A model generated the notes under the pieces. The model did not search any database. It was not told where the DNA came from and saw nothing but the letters and a program-made list of their open reading frames with translations. 64,000 nucleotides of DNA from Bacillota bacterium. GTDB lineage: Bacteria > Bacillota > Clostridia > Christensenellales > Aristaeellaceae. Of the stretch, positions 16,726 through 25,735 are shown one piece after another. The position numbers were made by a program, and so were the translations under genes. Every line of letters begins with the position of its first letter. The stretch's first letter is position 1. The DNA lies in NCBI GenBank assembly GCA_023444095.1, contig JAEZRP010000036.1, positions 248,001 through 312,000 on the forward strand. Direction: 5' to 3'.

Positions 16726-18606
16726 TCAGCCCACGGTGCCCGCGTTCGTCGCGTCCGGCGACGCGGATTCGTCGGGCGAGGTAGTCGTGAGGTCGAGCGC
16801 GTCCGCCGCGTCGCCCGCGTCCGCCCCGTCGTCCTCGCCGGGCGGCAGGATCTTGTCAATGACCGGCGCCTTCTTCTGCAGCCAGGCATACGCGCCGACG
16901 CCGCCGGGAATCGCCTGATCCGCGAAGTACAGCCCGAACAGGGCGACCGCCGCGACCAGCACGACCGCGATTAGCACCTTGAAAAATCCCAGCACGTAGT
17001 GGCCGAACGAGGGCGCGTCGTCCTCGTAATCGTCGTCGTCCTCCGCGTAAGTTTCGTAGCGGCGACCGCGGCGAGGCTCCTCGTCGTCCTCGTCGTAGTC
17101 GTCGCGCCTTGCGCGCCTGCGGGATTTCGGCTCGTCGTAATCGTCCTCGTCGTCGTCCTCGTCGCGCCGTCCGCGCCTGCGGGACTTGGGCTCGTCGTAA
17201 TCATCCTCGTCGTCGTCCTCGTCGCGCCTTGCGTGCTTGCGGGACTTGGGTTCGTCGTAATCGTCCTCGTCGTCGTCCTCGTCGCGCCTTGCGTGCTTGC
17301 GGGATTTCGGCTCGTCATAATCGTCCTCGTCGTAATCGTCGCGCTTCGCGTTCCTGCGGCGCGGCAAATCATCGTCGCCAAAAAGCGACGCGACCGGTTC
17401 GGAGGGGACAGCCGCTTCGGGCTGCGCCTGCGGGCGGGGGACGGGCTTATACTCGCGCGTGGGCTCGTCGATGGATGCGTCCTCCGGCGCTTCGGGTTCC
17501 GCCGCCCGCTTCAGCGCCTCCTGGCGCTCCTTGAGAAGTCTGCGCTCGCGGCGGGAAAGGGTGCCGTCTTCCAGGCCGTCGGCCATGAGTGCGGTCATAT
17601 TGACCTTGTTGTTCTCCTGCTCGCCCATCGGTTTTTGTTCCTCCTCGCTCGCGCCGTGTTCGCGGGGTCTCGTGAACAGGCTGTCGTCAAACTGCTCCTG
17701 ATCGGATTCTATGGCATCCGGCTCGTTGACCTCGTAGTCGTCCTCGCCGATCGGCTCTCCCTCGTCCCGGTCTTCCCGCACGACGAAGAGGTTCAGAAAC
17801 CTTTTGAATCCGCCGCCGCGCGGCGCTTCGTCCTCGTCGTCCTCGTCGTACGGCGCGTCGTCCCGCGCGCCGAGGGTATGCGCCGCTTCGCCGTCCGGGA
17901 AGTCCTCCGCGATCTCCGGCACGTAGGGCGCGTCCTGCCCGGCGGGAATGTCCTCGGCCTGTCCGGCGGTAATCTCCCGCTCGCCAAACGGTTCTTCCTC
18001 CGCCTCGGACGCTTCCCCGGCGAACGCTTCCTCGTCCGCGAAGGGATCCTCGCGCGGCTCGTCCCCGTCCGGCTCGTCCCCGTCCGGCTCGTCCTCGTCC
18101 GCCTCGTCTTCGTCCATCTCGTCGGCGTCCGGTTCCTCCTCGTGTCTTTTCAGAAACCGGAACGGACCGCGTCTCTCCTCCCGCGGCTCCTCGTCGTCGT
18201 AGCCGTCGTCGGAGTCGTCGAGCACTTCGCGCGCGGCTCCCGCGCGCCGGGTGGCGATCCTGCTCCGAATCGTGTTGAACGCCGAGATGAACGACTGGAA
18301 GGGGTTCGCGCCGGAATCCTCCGGCTCGTCGTCTTCCGGTTCGTCGTCCTCGCGGTCGTCATCCGCGCTCCAGGCGCGGACGGGCGGCGCGCTTTGCGCA
18401 AAGCGGCTCTCGGGATAGCGATCCTCCTCGCGCACGTCCTCTGCCGGCGGCGCGGGCCGTACATAAGGCGCATCTTCCGCGCGCGCGGGCGGAGGCGCGA
18501 CCTCCGCGCCGTCCTCGGGCCGGTTCGTCGCGCTCTTTTTATATTCCTGGTGCTTTCGGCGCAGCTCGTAGTAATCGACGCTGCCTCCGCTTCCGTTGTT
18601 TGCCAT
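16726..18606 (-). CDS. Disordered acidic/basic repeat protein with one C-terminal membrane segment
   Basis: 626 residues. The first ~540 are low complexity and mostly Asp, Glu, Arg and Pro. Segments such as EDEADEDEPDGDEPDGDEP alternate with basic clusters (RRERRLLKERQ). Residues ~430-510 hold four copies of a 20-residue unit (RRDEDDDEDDYDEP then KSRKHA or KSRRRA). A single hydrophobic helix (HYVLGFFKVLIAVVLVAAVA) lies near residue 545, followed by an ~60-residue tail. With no signal peptide, the charged part should be cytoplasmic and the tail outside. I recognise no family; it may be a membrane-tethered scaffold or an RNA- or wall-machinery binder. The start is supported by GAGAGGCGG upstream. 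Confidence 0.75.
   Translation of the reverse strand: MANNGSGGSVDYYELRRKHQEYKKSATNRPEDGAEVAPPPARAEDAPYVRPAPPAEDVREEDRYPESRFAQSAPPVRAWSADDDREDDEPEDDEPEDSGANPFQSFISAFNTIRSRIATRRAGAAREVLDDSDDGYDDEEPREERRGPFRFLKRHEEEPDADEMDEDEADEDEPDGDEPDGDEPREDPFADEEAFAGEASEAEEEPFGEREITAGQAEDIPAGQDAPYVPEIAEDFPDGEAAHTLGARDDAPYDEDDEDEAPRGGGFKRFLNLFVVREDRDEGEPIGEDDYEVNEPDAIESDQEQFDDSLFTRPREHGASEEEQKPMGEQENNKVNMTALMADGLEDGTLSRRERRLLKERQEALKRAAEPEAPEDASIDEPTREYKPVPRPQAQPEAAVPSEPVASLFGDDDLPRRRNAKRDDYDEDDYDEPKSRKHARRDEDDDEDDYDEPKSRKHARRDEDDDEDDYDEPKSRRRGRRDEDDDEDDYDEPKSRRRARRDDYDEDDEEPRRGRRYETYAEDDDDYEDDAPSFGHYVLGFFKVLIAVVLVAAVALFGLYFADQAIPGGVGAYAWLQKKAPVIDKILPPGEDDGADAGDAADALDLTTTSPDESASPDATNAGTVG
17101..17340 (-). 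repeat. Four tandem 60-base repeats inside the acidic protein gene
   Basis: The 60-base blocks at 17101, 17161, 17221 and 17281 align base for base with only a few changes each. The period is a multiple of three, so each copy encodes one 20-residue unit. Copy-number slippage would keep the frame. Confidence 0.95.
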
Positions 18607-18676
18607 GTGGTGACCGCCTCTCGAAGCTATCGCATGCTGATGCCAAAAAGCCGATTAAGAACACTCAATCAGCATT

Positions 18677-18705
18677 ATTATACCGACGCATCCGTGCAAA
18701 CGCAA
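18677..18705 (-). promoter_or_regulatory. Promoter of the acidic repeat protein gene
   Basis: Minus strand TTGCGT (18705-18700) and TATAAT (18682-18677) are separated by 17 bases, about 70 bases upstream of the ATG. Confidence 0.75.
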
Positions 18706-18742
18706 GCGAATTCACCCATATGTCCCATTTTTGTCCGTATCT

Positions 18743-19729
18743 TCAGCATATTTTGAGCAGCATTGTCCGTGCCTCGTCCATTTCGACGACCAGAAGGCCC
18801 TCCTTCTCGAGCCGTTTCATCATGTCCGAGAACCGCTTGAAGCCGATGGCACGCTCGTCGAAGTCGGGATAGTCGGACTGGATGGTCGCCTTGAGGATAG
18901 AAGGGTTCACGCGGTCGAAGCCGTCGCTCTTGAATCGCTCGAGCGCCGCCTTGAAGGCCGGAATCCAGTTGTTCTTGTCGAGCGCCTGCTGGTCGCTGTC
19001 GGGGTTCGTGAGCGCGAGCATGAGCGAGGAGTCCTCCGTCCAGACCTTGAGCCGGTTCGACTTGGCGGCGAGCTGCGCCATCAGCTTTCCGAACGTCGCG
19101 CAGCCGTAGGTGCGCTCGTCGAAGTCGGGCTTGAGCCGCGTGAGCGTGTCCTTGAGTTCGCTCGCGTAGATCTTCTCGCCGTCCTGGTCCTGCAGAATCG
19201 TCTCGACCGTGCTCGCGAGCTCGGTGATGTCCCCGTCCGCCACGCGCTCGTCCTTGGACCTCGTCTTGGGCGGCTGCTTCGCCGCCATGGACTCAAGGAA
19301 CACGAACTCGTTGCAGGCGTTGATGAAGATGCCGGACGCAACCTCGGAGCGCGAGATGCCGAGCACAAACTTGCCCATGCTCTTTAGTTTTCCGACCAGG
19401 GGCTGATAATCGCTGTCGCCGGAAACGATGCAGAAGCTGTCGATGAGGGGATTGACGTACGCCACCTCGAGGGCGTCGATGACCAGCTGGATGTCGAGGT
19501 TGTTTTTCTGGTTCTTGCCGTAGCGCAGGGACGGCACGACGTTAAAGGTGTTCGATAAAAGGACCTGCTTGAGATCCGAGTACCGGTCCTCGTACCCGTA
19601 CACCTTGCCGATCAGAATATCGCCCCGGATCTTGACCTTCTCTATGATATACCGCAGGATCGACTCCTTCGCGCCCGCGTTTTCCAGATCGACGAACACG
19701 GCAAAATTGGATTTTCCCACTCGATTCAT
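18743..19729 (-). CDS. NYN-domain nuclease with two OST-HTH/LOTUS domains
   Basis: 328 residues. Residues 8-150 form a NYN (PIN-like) domain: VFVDLENAG with Asp14 and Asn17, NNLDIQLVIDAL with acidic residues near 79 and 85, and IVSGDSDYQPL with Asp105 and Asp107. These are the metal-binding positions of this RNase fold. Two copies of an OST-HTH (LOTUS) RNA-binding domain follow, at about 165-245 (ASELKDTLTRLKPDFDERTY) and 255-328 (PSILKATIQSDYPDFDERAI). The predicted role is RNA cleavage or RNA binding in the cytosol. The AAGGAG site sits one base from the ATG at 19729 and ten from a GTG at 19720, so the start may be either. It has its own strong promoter. Confidence 0.88.
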   Translation of the reverse strand: MNRVGKSNFAVFVDLENAGAKESILRYIIEKVKIRGDILIGKVYGYEDRYSDLKQVLLSNTFNVVPSLRYGKNQKNNLDIQLVIDALEVAYVNPLIDSFCIVSGDSDYQPLVGKLKSMGKFVLGISRSEVASGIFINACNEFVFLESMAAKQPPKTRSKDERVADGDITELASTVETILQDQDGEKIYASELKDTLTRLKPDFDERTYGCATFGKLMAQLAAKSNRLKVWTEDSSLMLALTNPDSDQQALDKNNWIPAFKAALERFKSDGFDRVNPSILKATIQSDYPDFDERAIGFKRFSDMMKRLEKEGLLVVEMDEARTMLLKIC

Positions 19730-19756
19730 TCTCCTTGACCTTCATTTCATAGGAAT

Positions 19757-19785
19757 ATTCTACCCGCTTCCGCCCTTTGTGTCAA
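19757..19785 (-). promoter_or_regulatory. Promoter of the NYN/OST-HTH gene
   Basis: Minus strand TTGACA (19785-19780) and TAGAAT (19762-19757) with a 17-base spacer. It is divergent from the promoter at 19823-19851. Confidence 0.88.
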
Positions 19786-19822
19786 CTGAGATGAAAATAC
19801 ATTGACGATTTGTCCCGGGGGA

Positions 19823-19851
19823 TTGACACTTTTGTTCCGCACATGTAATAT
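19823..19851 (+). promoter_or_regulatory. Promoter of the tethered surface protein gene
   Basis: TTGACA (19823-19828) and TAATAT (19846-19851) with a 17-base spacer. Confidence 0.8.
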
Positions 19852-19901
19852 GATGTCACAGGTTTCGCAATCTGCTGAGTCATTTTTGGAGGTAGGTACA
19901 T

Positions 19902-20684
19902 GTGAAACAGTCGAGTCGCAACCACAGCCGGGGCCCGGCTGTGCTCAGGTTTTTCATCTGCCTTTTGATCGTGATCATCCTCGTGCTGGTCGCCGTGTTC
20001 CTGCTCTCGCGGGGCAAGAACGAGGACGGAAGGCCGTACATCGTGACGGGCACCGGGGAGCCGGTGACGCCCCCGCCCGCGACCGCCGAACCGACGGCGG
20101 AGCCGACGACGGTCCTTTTTACGGCCGAGCCGACGGCGGAGCCGACGCCGACGCCCAGCCCGACGCCGACGCCCGTTCCAACGCCCACTCCGACGGTGAT
20201 CCCGGAGTCGATGATCTCCGGCATCCGCAGCGACGCGAAGCTCCCGGCCGTCTCGACCGACGGCGAGATCGGCGTCTCAAGCTGCTATGTCTCCGCGCTC
20301 AACGATTACAAGGTCATGGAGCTGACCGGCTGGGGATACGCCAATCTCGACTACTTTGACGGCGAGACCTGCGGAACATACCTCGTCGTCACCCAGATTT
20401 CGACGGGCAAGTTCGCCGCCTACTTTGCCACGAACGACGAGGGGATCTCGGGCGTCGACCACGCGGGCGCGATCTGCCAAAATCCATCCGCCTGCGACTG
20501 GCGCGCTTATATCGACGTCTCTAAGTACGATCCCGGCACCTACTCGCTCGGCCTCGTGCTCGTCTATAAGAACGGCACGAAGGACGAGTACAGGTACTAC
20601 CAGTTCGGCGATCTCCAGTCCTTTACCGTCAACGACGGCGAGATCATTACCCCGGTAACGGTCACAACGCGGGACCAGGAGTGA
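19902..20684 (+). CDS. Membrane-tethered extracytoplasmic protein with Thr/Pro linker
   Basis: 260 residues from a GTG start after GGAGGTAG. A basic N-terminus is followed by one membrane helix (residues ~15-36: RFFICLLIVIILVLVAVFLL) that should act as an uncleaved anchor. Residues ~50-100 are a Thr/Pro/Glu linker (EPTAEPTPTPSPTPTP). The ~150-residue outer domain has two cysteines close together (ETCGTY, GAICQNPSACDW) and strand-rich sequence ending in YYQFGDLQSFTV; it looks like an immunoglobulin-like or sandwich fold. I do not recognise the family. The same style of linker occurs in the TlpA-like protein at 52047 and the NlpC/P60 protein at 58146, so this is a shared cell-surface design. 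Confidence 0.75.
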   Translation: MKQSSRNHSRGPAVLRFFICLLIVIILVLVAVFLLSRGKNEDGRPYIVTGTGEPVTPPPATAEPTAEPTTVLFTAEPTAEPTPTPSPTPTPVPTPTPTVIPESMISGIRSDAKLPAVSTDGEIGVSSCYVSALNDYKVMELTGWGYANLDYFDGETCGTYLVVTQISTGKFAAYFATNDEGISGVDHAGAICQNPSACDWRAYIDVSKYDPGTYSLGLVLVYKNGTKDEYRYYQFGDLQSFTVNDGEIITPVTVTTRDQE

Positions 20685-20691
20685 GCTCGTT

Positions 20692-20713
20692 TCCCGGGGC
20701 GAAGGCCCCGGGA
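20692..20713 (+). terminator. Terminator after the tethered surface protein
   Basis: TCCCGGGGC (20692-20700) pairs with GCCCCGGGA (20705-20713) around a four-base loop; TTCTGCGTTTCTCC follows. A second hairpin (GTCGGCGGC at 20740-20748 with GCCGCCGAC at 20758-20766, then TTTC) lies just downstream and may reinforce it. Confidence 0.75.
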
Positions 20714-20799
20714 TTCTGCGTTTCTCCTGATTTCCTCATGTCGGCGGCGTGGCTCATGCCGCCGACTTTCATCGTAGGCAAGAAGCTGTAAGGGGGGAT

Positions 20800-22782
20800 A
20801 TGGGAATGCTGCGGGTCGAGGGGAACAGGCTCGTCTTTACCATGGGCTGGGAAGAGCTCTGGATCGAGCCGTGGGGGGAGAATGCATTGCGCGTGCGCGC
20901 GACGAAGGCGGCAAGGATGCCCCTTCGCGACTGGGCGCTTCTGCCCGCCGGGGGAAGCGGACGGATCGATATCCACGAGGACGGCGCGGTCGTCAAAAAC
21001 GGCGCGATTGAGGCGCGCGTCACGGCGGCGGGAAAAATTACCCTTTATAATGACCGGGGCGAACGCCTGCTCGAGGAGTACGTGCGCAATAGGAAGAACG
21101 TCACGAAGGAATTCGCTTCCGCGCTCTCGATCGACGCGCGGGAGTTCAAGCCCATTCTGGGCGGGGACTACGCGCTCGCCATGCGCTTCGAATCAGACCC
21201 CGACGAGCGCGTGTACGGCATGGGCCAGTACCAGCAGCCGTTTTTGAACCTCAAGGGCACCACGCTCGAGCTCGCGCAGAGAAACTCGCAGGCGTCGGTT
21301 CCCTTCATGATCTCAGACAAGGGCTACGGGCTTCTCTGGCACAATCCCGCGGTTGGAAGCGTCAGCTTCTCCAGGAACATCACCGTGTGGACGGCAGAGG
21401 CGACAGACGTCCTCGATTATTGGATCACATCGGGCGACAATCCCGCGCAGATCGAAAGGCAGTACGCAAAAGTGACCGGAACCGCGCCCATGATGCCGGA
21501 TTTCGCCATGGGCTTCTGGCAGTGCAAGCTCCGCTATCAGACGCAGGAGGAGCTTCTCGCGGTCGCGCGCGAGTACCACAGGCGCGGGATCCCGGTTTCG
21601 GTGATCGTGGTGGACTTTTTCCACTGGACGGATCAGGGCGACTGGAAGTTCGACCCCGAATTCTGGCCGGACCCGGAGGGGATGATCCGCGAGCTCGAGG
21701 AGATGGGCATGAAGCTCATGGTGTCCGTATGGCCCACGGTTTCGATGAAAAGTGAGAACTTCAGGGAGATGGAATCGAAGGGCCTTCTCTTCTCCGCCGA
21801 CCGGGGCGTTCCCGCCGTCATGACGGGAATGGGCAACGTCAACCACTTCGACGCCACCAACCCCGAGGCCCGCGCCTACGTGTGGGAGAAGGTCAAGCGG
21901 AACTACTACGACAAGGGCGTGCGCGTGTTCTGGCTGGACGAGGCCGAGCCGGAGTATTCCTACTACGACTTTGACCTCTACCGCTACCAACTCGGCCCGA
22001 ACCTCAAGATCGGAAACATCTATCCGCAGCTCTTCGCGAAGGGCTTCTACGACGGCATGACCGCGGCGGGACAGAAGAACGTTTTGAACCTTCTGCGCTG
22101 CGCGTGGGCGGGCAGCCAACGCTACGGCGCGCTCGTGTGGTCGGGGGACATCCACTCGTCCTTCCAATCGATGAAAAACCAGTTCTGCGCGGGGCTCAAT
22201 ATGGCGCTCGCGGGCATACCGTGGTGGACGACCGACATCGGCGGCTTCCACGGTGGCGATCCTTCCGACCCGGCGTTCCGCGAGGTGTTCATCCGCTGGT
22301 TCGAGTGGGGCGCGTACTGCCCGGTGATGCGCCTCCACGGCGACCGGGAACCCCACACGCCGCCGCTCAAGCCCGGCGCGCCCGGCGGCGGCCAGATGGG
22401 TTCCGGCGGCCCGAACGAGCTATGGAGTTACGGGGAGGAGAACTATCCCATCCTCAAAAAGTACGTCGAGATCCGCGAGGCCCTGAGGCCCTACATCCGG
22501 GAGCAGATGGAGCGGGCGCACGCGGACGGCACGCCCGTCATCCGCCCCCTGTTCTACGATTTTCCATATGACCGCGAGGCGTGGAACATCGAGGACGAGT
22601 ACATGTTCGGAGACAGATATCTCGTCGCGCCGGTCATGGAGCCGGGCGCCAATTCGCGCCGCGTCTATCTCCCGACCCCCGGCCCCTGGCGCGAGATCGC
22701 GACGGGCAGGCTCCACACGGGGGGCGGCCTCGTGAGCGCGCACGCGCCCATCGACGTCATTCCAGTCTTTACAAGGGAATAG
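20800..22782 (+). CDS. Glycoside hydrolase family 31 (alpha-glucosidase/alpha-xylosidase type)
   Basis: 660 residues. The start is the ATG at 20800 after AGGGGGG. It has the GH31 layout: an N-terminal beta-sandwich (to ~residue 215, with DERVYGMGQYQQPF), a catalytic barrel, then C-terminal sheets. The nucleophile block reads FWLDEAEPEY with Asp380, and the acid/base block WSGDIHSSF has Asp450; GFWQCKLRYQTQEELL marks the barrel entry. It should remove terminal alpha-linked glucose or xylose with retention. The WLDEAEPE form resembles the xylosidase branch, but substrate is not certain. No signal peptide is seen, so it is probably cytosolic. The MBOAT gene starts 10 bases after its stop. Confidence 0.93.
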   Translation: MGMLRVEGNRLVFTMGWEELWIEPWGENALRVRATKAARMPLRDWALLPAGGSGRIDIHEDGAVVKNGAIEARVTAAGKITLYNDRGERLLEEYVRNRKNVTKEFASALSIDAREFKPILGGDYALAMRFESDPDERVYGMGQYQQPFLNLKGTTLELAQRNSQASVPFMISDKGYGLLWHNPAVGSVSFSRNITVWTAEATDVLDYWITSGDNPAQIERQYAKVTGTAPMMPDFAMGFWQCKLRYQTQEELLAVAREYHRRGIPVSVIVVDFFHWTDQGDWKFDPEFWPDPEGMIRELEEMGMKLMVSVWPTVSMKSENFREMESKGLLFSADRGVPAVMTGMGNVNHFDATNPEARAYVWEKVKRNYYDKGVRVFWLDEAEPEYSYYDFDLYRYQLGPNLKIGNIYPQLFAKGFYDGMTAAGQKNVLNLLRCAWAGSQRYGALVWSGDIHSSFQSMKNQFCAGLNMALAGIPWWTTDIGGFHGGDPSDPAFREVFIRWFEWGAYCPVMRLHGDREPHTPPLKPGAPGGGQMGSGGPNELWSYGEENYPILKKYVEIREALRPYIREQMERAHADGTPVIRPLFYDFPYDREAWNIEDEYMFGDRYLVAPVMEPGANSRRVYLPTPGPWREIATGRLHTGGGLVSAHAPIDVIPVFTRE

Positions 22783-22792
22783 GAGGGCTTCC

Positions 22793-24160
22793 ATGGTATT
22801 CGCTTCCCCGATCTTCCTTTTCGCGTTCCTGCCCGCCGCGCTCATCGTCTGCTGGCTCGCGGGGCTCGCGAAAAAGCCCGACCTCCGGAACGCGGCGCTG
22901 TTCGCGTTCAGCCTCCTCTTCTACGCGTGGGGCGAGCCGACGTACGTTCTTGTGATGCTCGCCTCCATCGTCGTCAACTACCTTCTCGGCCTGCGCGTGC
23001 AGAAGAGCGCGGCGCTTTTCGCGCTCGCCGTGGTCTTCAACCTCGGTCTCCTCGGCGCCTTCAAGTACCTTGACATGCTGATCTCGACCGCGAACTGGGC
23101 GTTCCAGGCGAACCTCCCGCTCGCGGAAATCGCGCTGCCCATCGGCATTTCGTTTTACACATTCCAGATCATGTCCTATGTGATCGACGTCAGGCGCGGG
23201 AACGTCGCGGTCCAGAAAAATCCGCTCCGCTTCGCGACCTACGTTGTGATGTTCCCGCAGCTCATCGCGGGCCCCATCGTGCGCTACATCGACGTCGAGC
23301 GCGACCTCGGAAAGGTCGACGTGCGCCTCGACGAGGCCGCGGCGGGCGTGCGCCGCTTCTGCGTCGGACTCGCCAAGAAGGCGCTCGTCGCGAACGCCGC
23401 CGCGAAGATCGCCGACGCCGCGTTCTCCGGACCCGTTTCCTTCGACGCGGCCTGGCTCGGGGCCATCGCCTATGCGGTACAGATCTATTTCGATTTCTCG
23501 GGCTACTCCGACATGGCCATCGGCATGGGCGGGATGATGGGCTTTCGCTTCCTCGAGAACTTCGACCATCCCTATGTCTCCCGCTCGATCCGCGAGTTCT
23601 GGCGCAGATGGCACATCTCGCTCTCCAGCTGGTTTCGCGACTACCTCTACATCCCCATGGGCGGCAGCCGGAAGGGGAGCGCGCGCACGCTTCTCAACCT
23701 CGTGGTCGTGTTTGCGCTCTGCGGTCTCTGGCACGGCGCGAAGTGGGGCTTCGTGGTCTGGGGGCTGTGGCACGGGCTGTTTCTGTGCTTCGAGCGCATC
23801 CCCTTCGTCAAAAAGGCGCTCGACAAACTTCCGCGCGCGGTCGGAACCATCTATGCGCTGCTCGTGGTGCTCGTCGGCTGGGTGCTGTTCCGCGCGGACA
23901 GCCTGACCGCCGCGCTTTCGTATCTCGATTCCATGTTCTCGCTGAATTTCGGCGCGGGCGCGGACGCCATGTCCATCCTGGACGCGCGCACGGGGGTCCT
24001 GCTGCTGGCGGGGCTTGTCCTCTTAATCAAGTGGCCGAAAATGCGCGCGAACGCCTTCACGCAGGCGCTCGGGACGGTCGCCGCGCTGGGACTATTGGCG
24101 CTGTCGGTCCTCACGCTCGCGGGCGGCACCTACAACCCGTTCATCTACTTCCGGTTTTAG
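22793..24160 (+). CDS. MBOAT family membrane O-acyltransferase (AlgI/DltB-like)
   Basis: 455 residues with about ten membrane segments. Family blocks are clear: ALFAFSLLFYAWGEP, IGISFYTFQIMSYVIDV, MFPQLIAGPIVRY, FWRRWHISLSSWFRDYLYIP and GGSRKG, then CGLWHGAKWGFVVWG, in which His314 is the conserved active residue. Members move acyl groups, usually acetyl, across the membrane to polysaccharides. The next gene, 12 bases on, encodes the AlgX/AlgJ-type partner that completes transfer outside. So the pair probably O-acetylates an exopolysaccharide or wall polymer. No glycan synthase is adjacent, so the acceptor is unknown. It may share a message with the GH31 gene. Confidence 0.93.
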   Translation: MVFASPIFLFAFLPAALIVCWLAGLAKKPDLRNAALFAFSLLFYAWGEPTYVLVMLASIVVNYLLGLRVQKSAALFALAVVFNLGLLGAFKYLDMLISTANWAFQANLPLAEIALPIGISFYTFQIMSYVIDVRRGNVAVQKNPLRFATYVVMFPQLIAGPIVRYIDVERDLGKVDVRLDEAAAGVRRFCVGLAKKALVANAAAKIADAAFSGPVSFDAAWLGAIAYAVQIYFDFSGYSDMAIGMGGMMGFRFLENFDHPYVSRSIREFWRRWHISLSSWFRDYLYIPMGGSRKGSARTLLNLVVVFALCGLWHGAKWGFVVWGLWHGLFLCFERIPFVKKALDKLPRAVGTIYALLVVLVGWVLFRADSLTAALSYLDSMFSLNFGAGADAMSILDARTGVLLLAGLVLLIKWPKMRANAFTQALGTVAALGLLALSVLTLAGGTYNPFIYFRF

Positions 24161-24172
24161 GAGGGCGCGGAC

Positions 24173-25669
24173 ATGAAGAAGTTTTTGAATTTCGTCACGG
24201 TCGCGCTGTTTCTCCTGATCTGCGCGTTCCCGATCTATGGGCTTTTGCTTCCCGGCGCGTCGGATGACGCGGGGGAGAACCGCGTCCTCGCCGCGTGGCC
24301 GGGCTCGTTCGATCCCAAGGGCATCGAGGACTGGTTTGACGACCATTTCGCCTTCCGCGGCGCGATGACGTCCCTCTACAACCGCCTGAGCGCCTCGACC
24401 GGCGTTCGGATCATCAATAACGTCGCCATCGGACAGGACGGCTGGCTCTTCTACACCGCAGACGGCTCTCTCGAGGACATGAAGCGCGAGATCCACTATA
24501 CGGACGAGGAGCTCGCCGCCGTCTGCGAGGCCCAGCAGAAGGCGAAGGACTACCTCGAGGCGCAGGGCATCTCCTACTACCTCATGATCTGCCCGGACAA
24601 GCACACGGTCTATCCGGAGCACCTTCCCGAAAGCCTGCAGGGGTACGCGGGTGAATCACGCTTTGACGGGTTGCTCGAGGCGCTCACGGAGCGGACGGAC
24701 GTACCCGTGATTGACACGCGCCAGAGGGTCATCGACGAAAAGGCGAATCACACGGTATTTTTCAAGACCGATACGCACTGGAACCAGTACGGCGCGTTCG
24801 TGGGATACACGCAGCTCATCCATCGGATCGCGGAAGATTACCCGAACGTCAGGATCATCACCCGCGACGACTGCACGGTGACGGAGAACCCTGACTGGCA
24901 GGAGGGCGACATGGCGGAGTTCCTCGGCCAGGAAGACATCCTGCGGGACACGGAGGTGATCTTTACCGTCAACGGCTCGAATCTCGTCCGGCTCGAGACG
25001 AAGTACCCCGAGACGAGTCCCGATCCGGAGCGGCCGATCATCCAGCTCGTAAATCCCGACCACCCGGAGCTTCCCTCCGCCGTCGTGTTCCGCGATTCCT
25101 TCTGCCGGATGCTCTATCCCATGCTCGCGGACAGCTTCTCGAAGGTCACCTTCGTCTGGACGACGAGCGTTCTCGACTACGTGGTGCAGGGCGAGAAGCC
25201 CGATCTCGTCATCATGGAGTATGTCGAACGGTACTCGGGACAGGCGGTGAACGGCGTTCTCGGGCGCGAGGACAAGCTTGCCGACTACGAATCGGGCACC
25301 CTCGCGCTGCCGGAGCATCTGTCGCTCATCCGCTCCAACATCGACAGCTTCGATTCCTCCCGCCAGTTCGTCACGCTGCAGGGCTGGGCGATCATCCCGA
25401 CGCGCGACGCGCAGCGCGGCGAGAAGCACATCGCGCTCAAAAACGGCGACGAGATCGTGTACTGCACGACCTCGACCGTCAGTCGGCCCGACGTGACCGC
25501 CCACTACGCCTCGTCGCTCGACGGCCTGAACCTCGACGCCTCCGGCTTCAGTGCCTATTTTGACAAGTCGTCCCTGCGCGCGGGCACGTGGGAGCTGATC
25601 GTCGTGATCGACGACGGCGCGGGCGGCGCGGGCTGGACGGAGCTGGGGAAGAAGGTCACGATCGAGTGA
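24173..25669 (+). CDS. AlgX/AlgJ-like SGNH acetyltransferase partner (DHHW family)
   Basis: 498 residues. One N-terminal membrane helix (residues ~8-28) is followed by an SGNH-like domain: GQDGWLFYT near 83, the catalytic D200-T-H202-W block in FKTDTHWNQYGA, and a serine in VFRDSF (Ser309). Asp, His and Ser together make the triad of AlgX/AlgJ/DHHW proteins. The last ~120 residues (FVTLQGWAIIPTRDA onward) form a separate sandwich domain that probably binds glycan. It acts outside the membrane and takes the acyl group delivered by the MBOAT encoded just upstream. The translational unit ends at 25669, and a GNAT gene follows after 66 bases. Confidence 0.88.
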   Translation: MKKFLNFVTVALFLLICAFPIYGLLLPGASDDAGENRVLAAWPGSFDPKGIEDWFDDHFAFRGAMTSLYNRLSASTGVRIINNVAIGQDGWLFYTADGSLEDMKREIHYTDEELAAVCEAQQKAKDYLEAQGISYYLMICPDKHTVYPEHLPESLQGYAGESRFDGLLEALTERTDVPVIDTRQRVIDEKANHTVFFKTDTHWNQYGAFVGYTQLIHRIAEDYPNVRIITRDDCTVTENPDWQEGDMAEFLGQEDILRDTEVIFTVNGSNLVRLETKYPETSPDPERPIIQLVNPDHPELPSAVVFRDSFCRMLYPMLADSFSKVTFVWTTSVLDYVVQGEKPDLVIMEYVERYSGQAVNGVLGREDKLADYESGTLALPEHLSLIRSNIDSFDSSRQFVTLQGWAIIPTRDAQRGEKHIALKNGDEIVYCTTSTVSRPDVTAHYASSLDGLNLDASGFSAYFDKSSLRAGTWELIVVIDDGAGGAGWTELGKKVTIE

Positions 25670-25735
25670 CGGCGGGTGGGGTTCCTGCCGGGGCCGCCCG
25701 GGAACCTGTTTCGAGAATGAAATGGAGATGAACGG

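Noticed and set aside
17101..17340. Possible CRISPR array or minisatellite
   Set aside because: The 60-base units are contiguous without spacers, and each encodes the same 20 residues in frame, so this is a protein repeat.
16999..18756. Open frame of 585 codons on the plus strand
   Set aside because: It mirrors the acidic repeat gene; Val/Leu runs arise from the complement of Asp/Glu codons.
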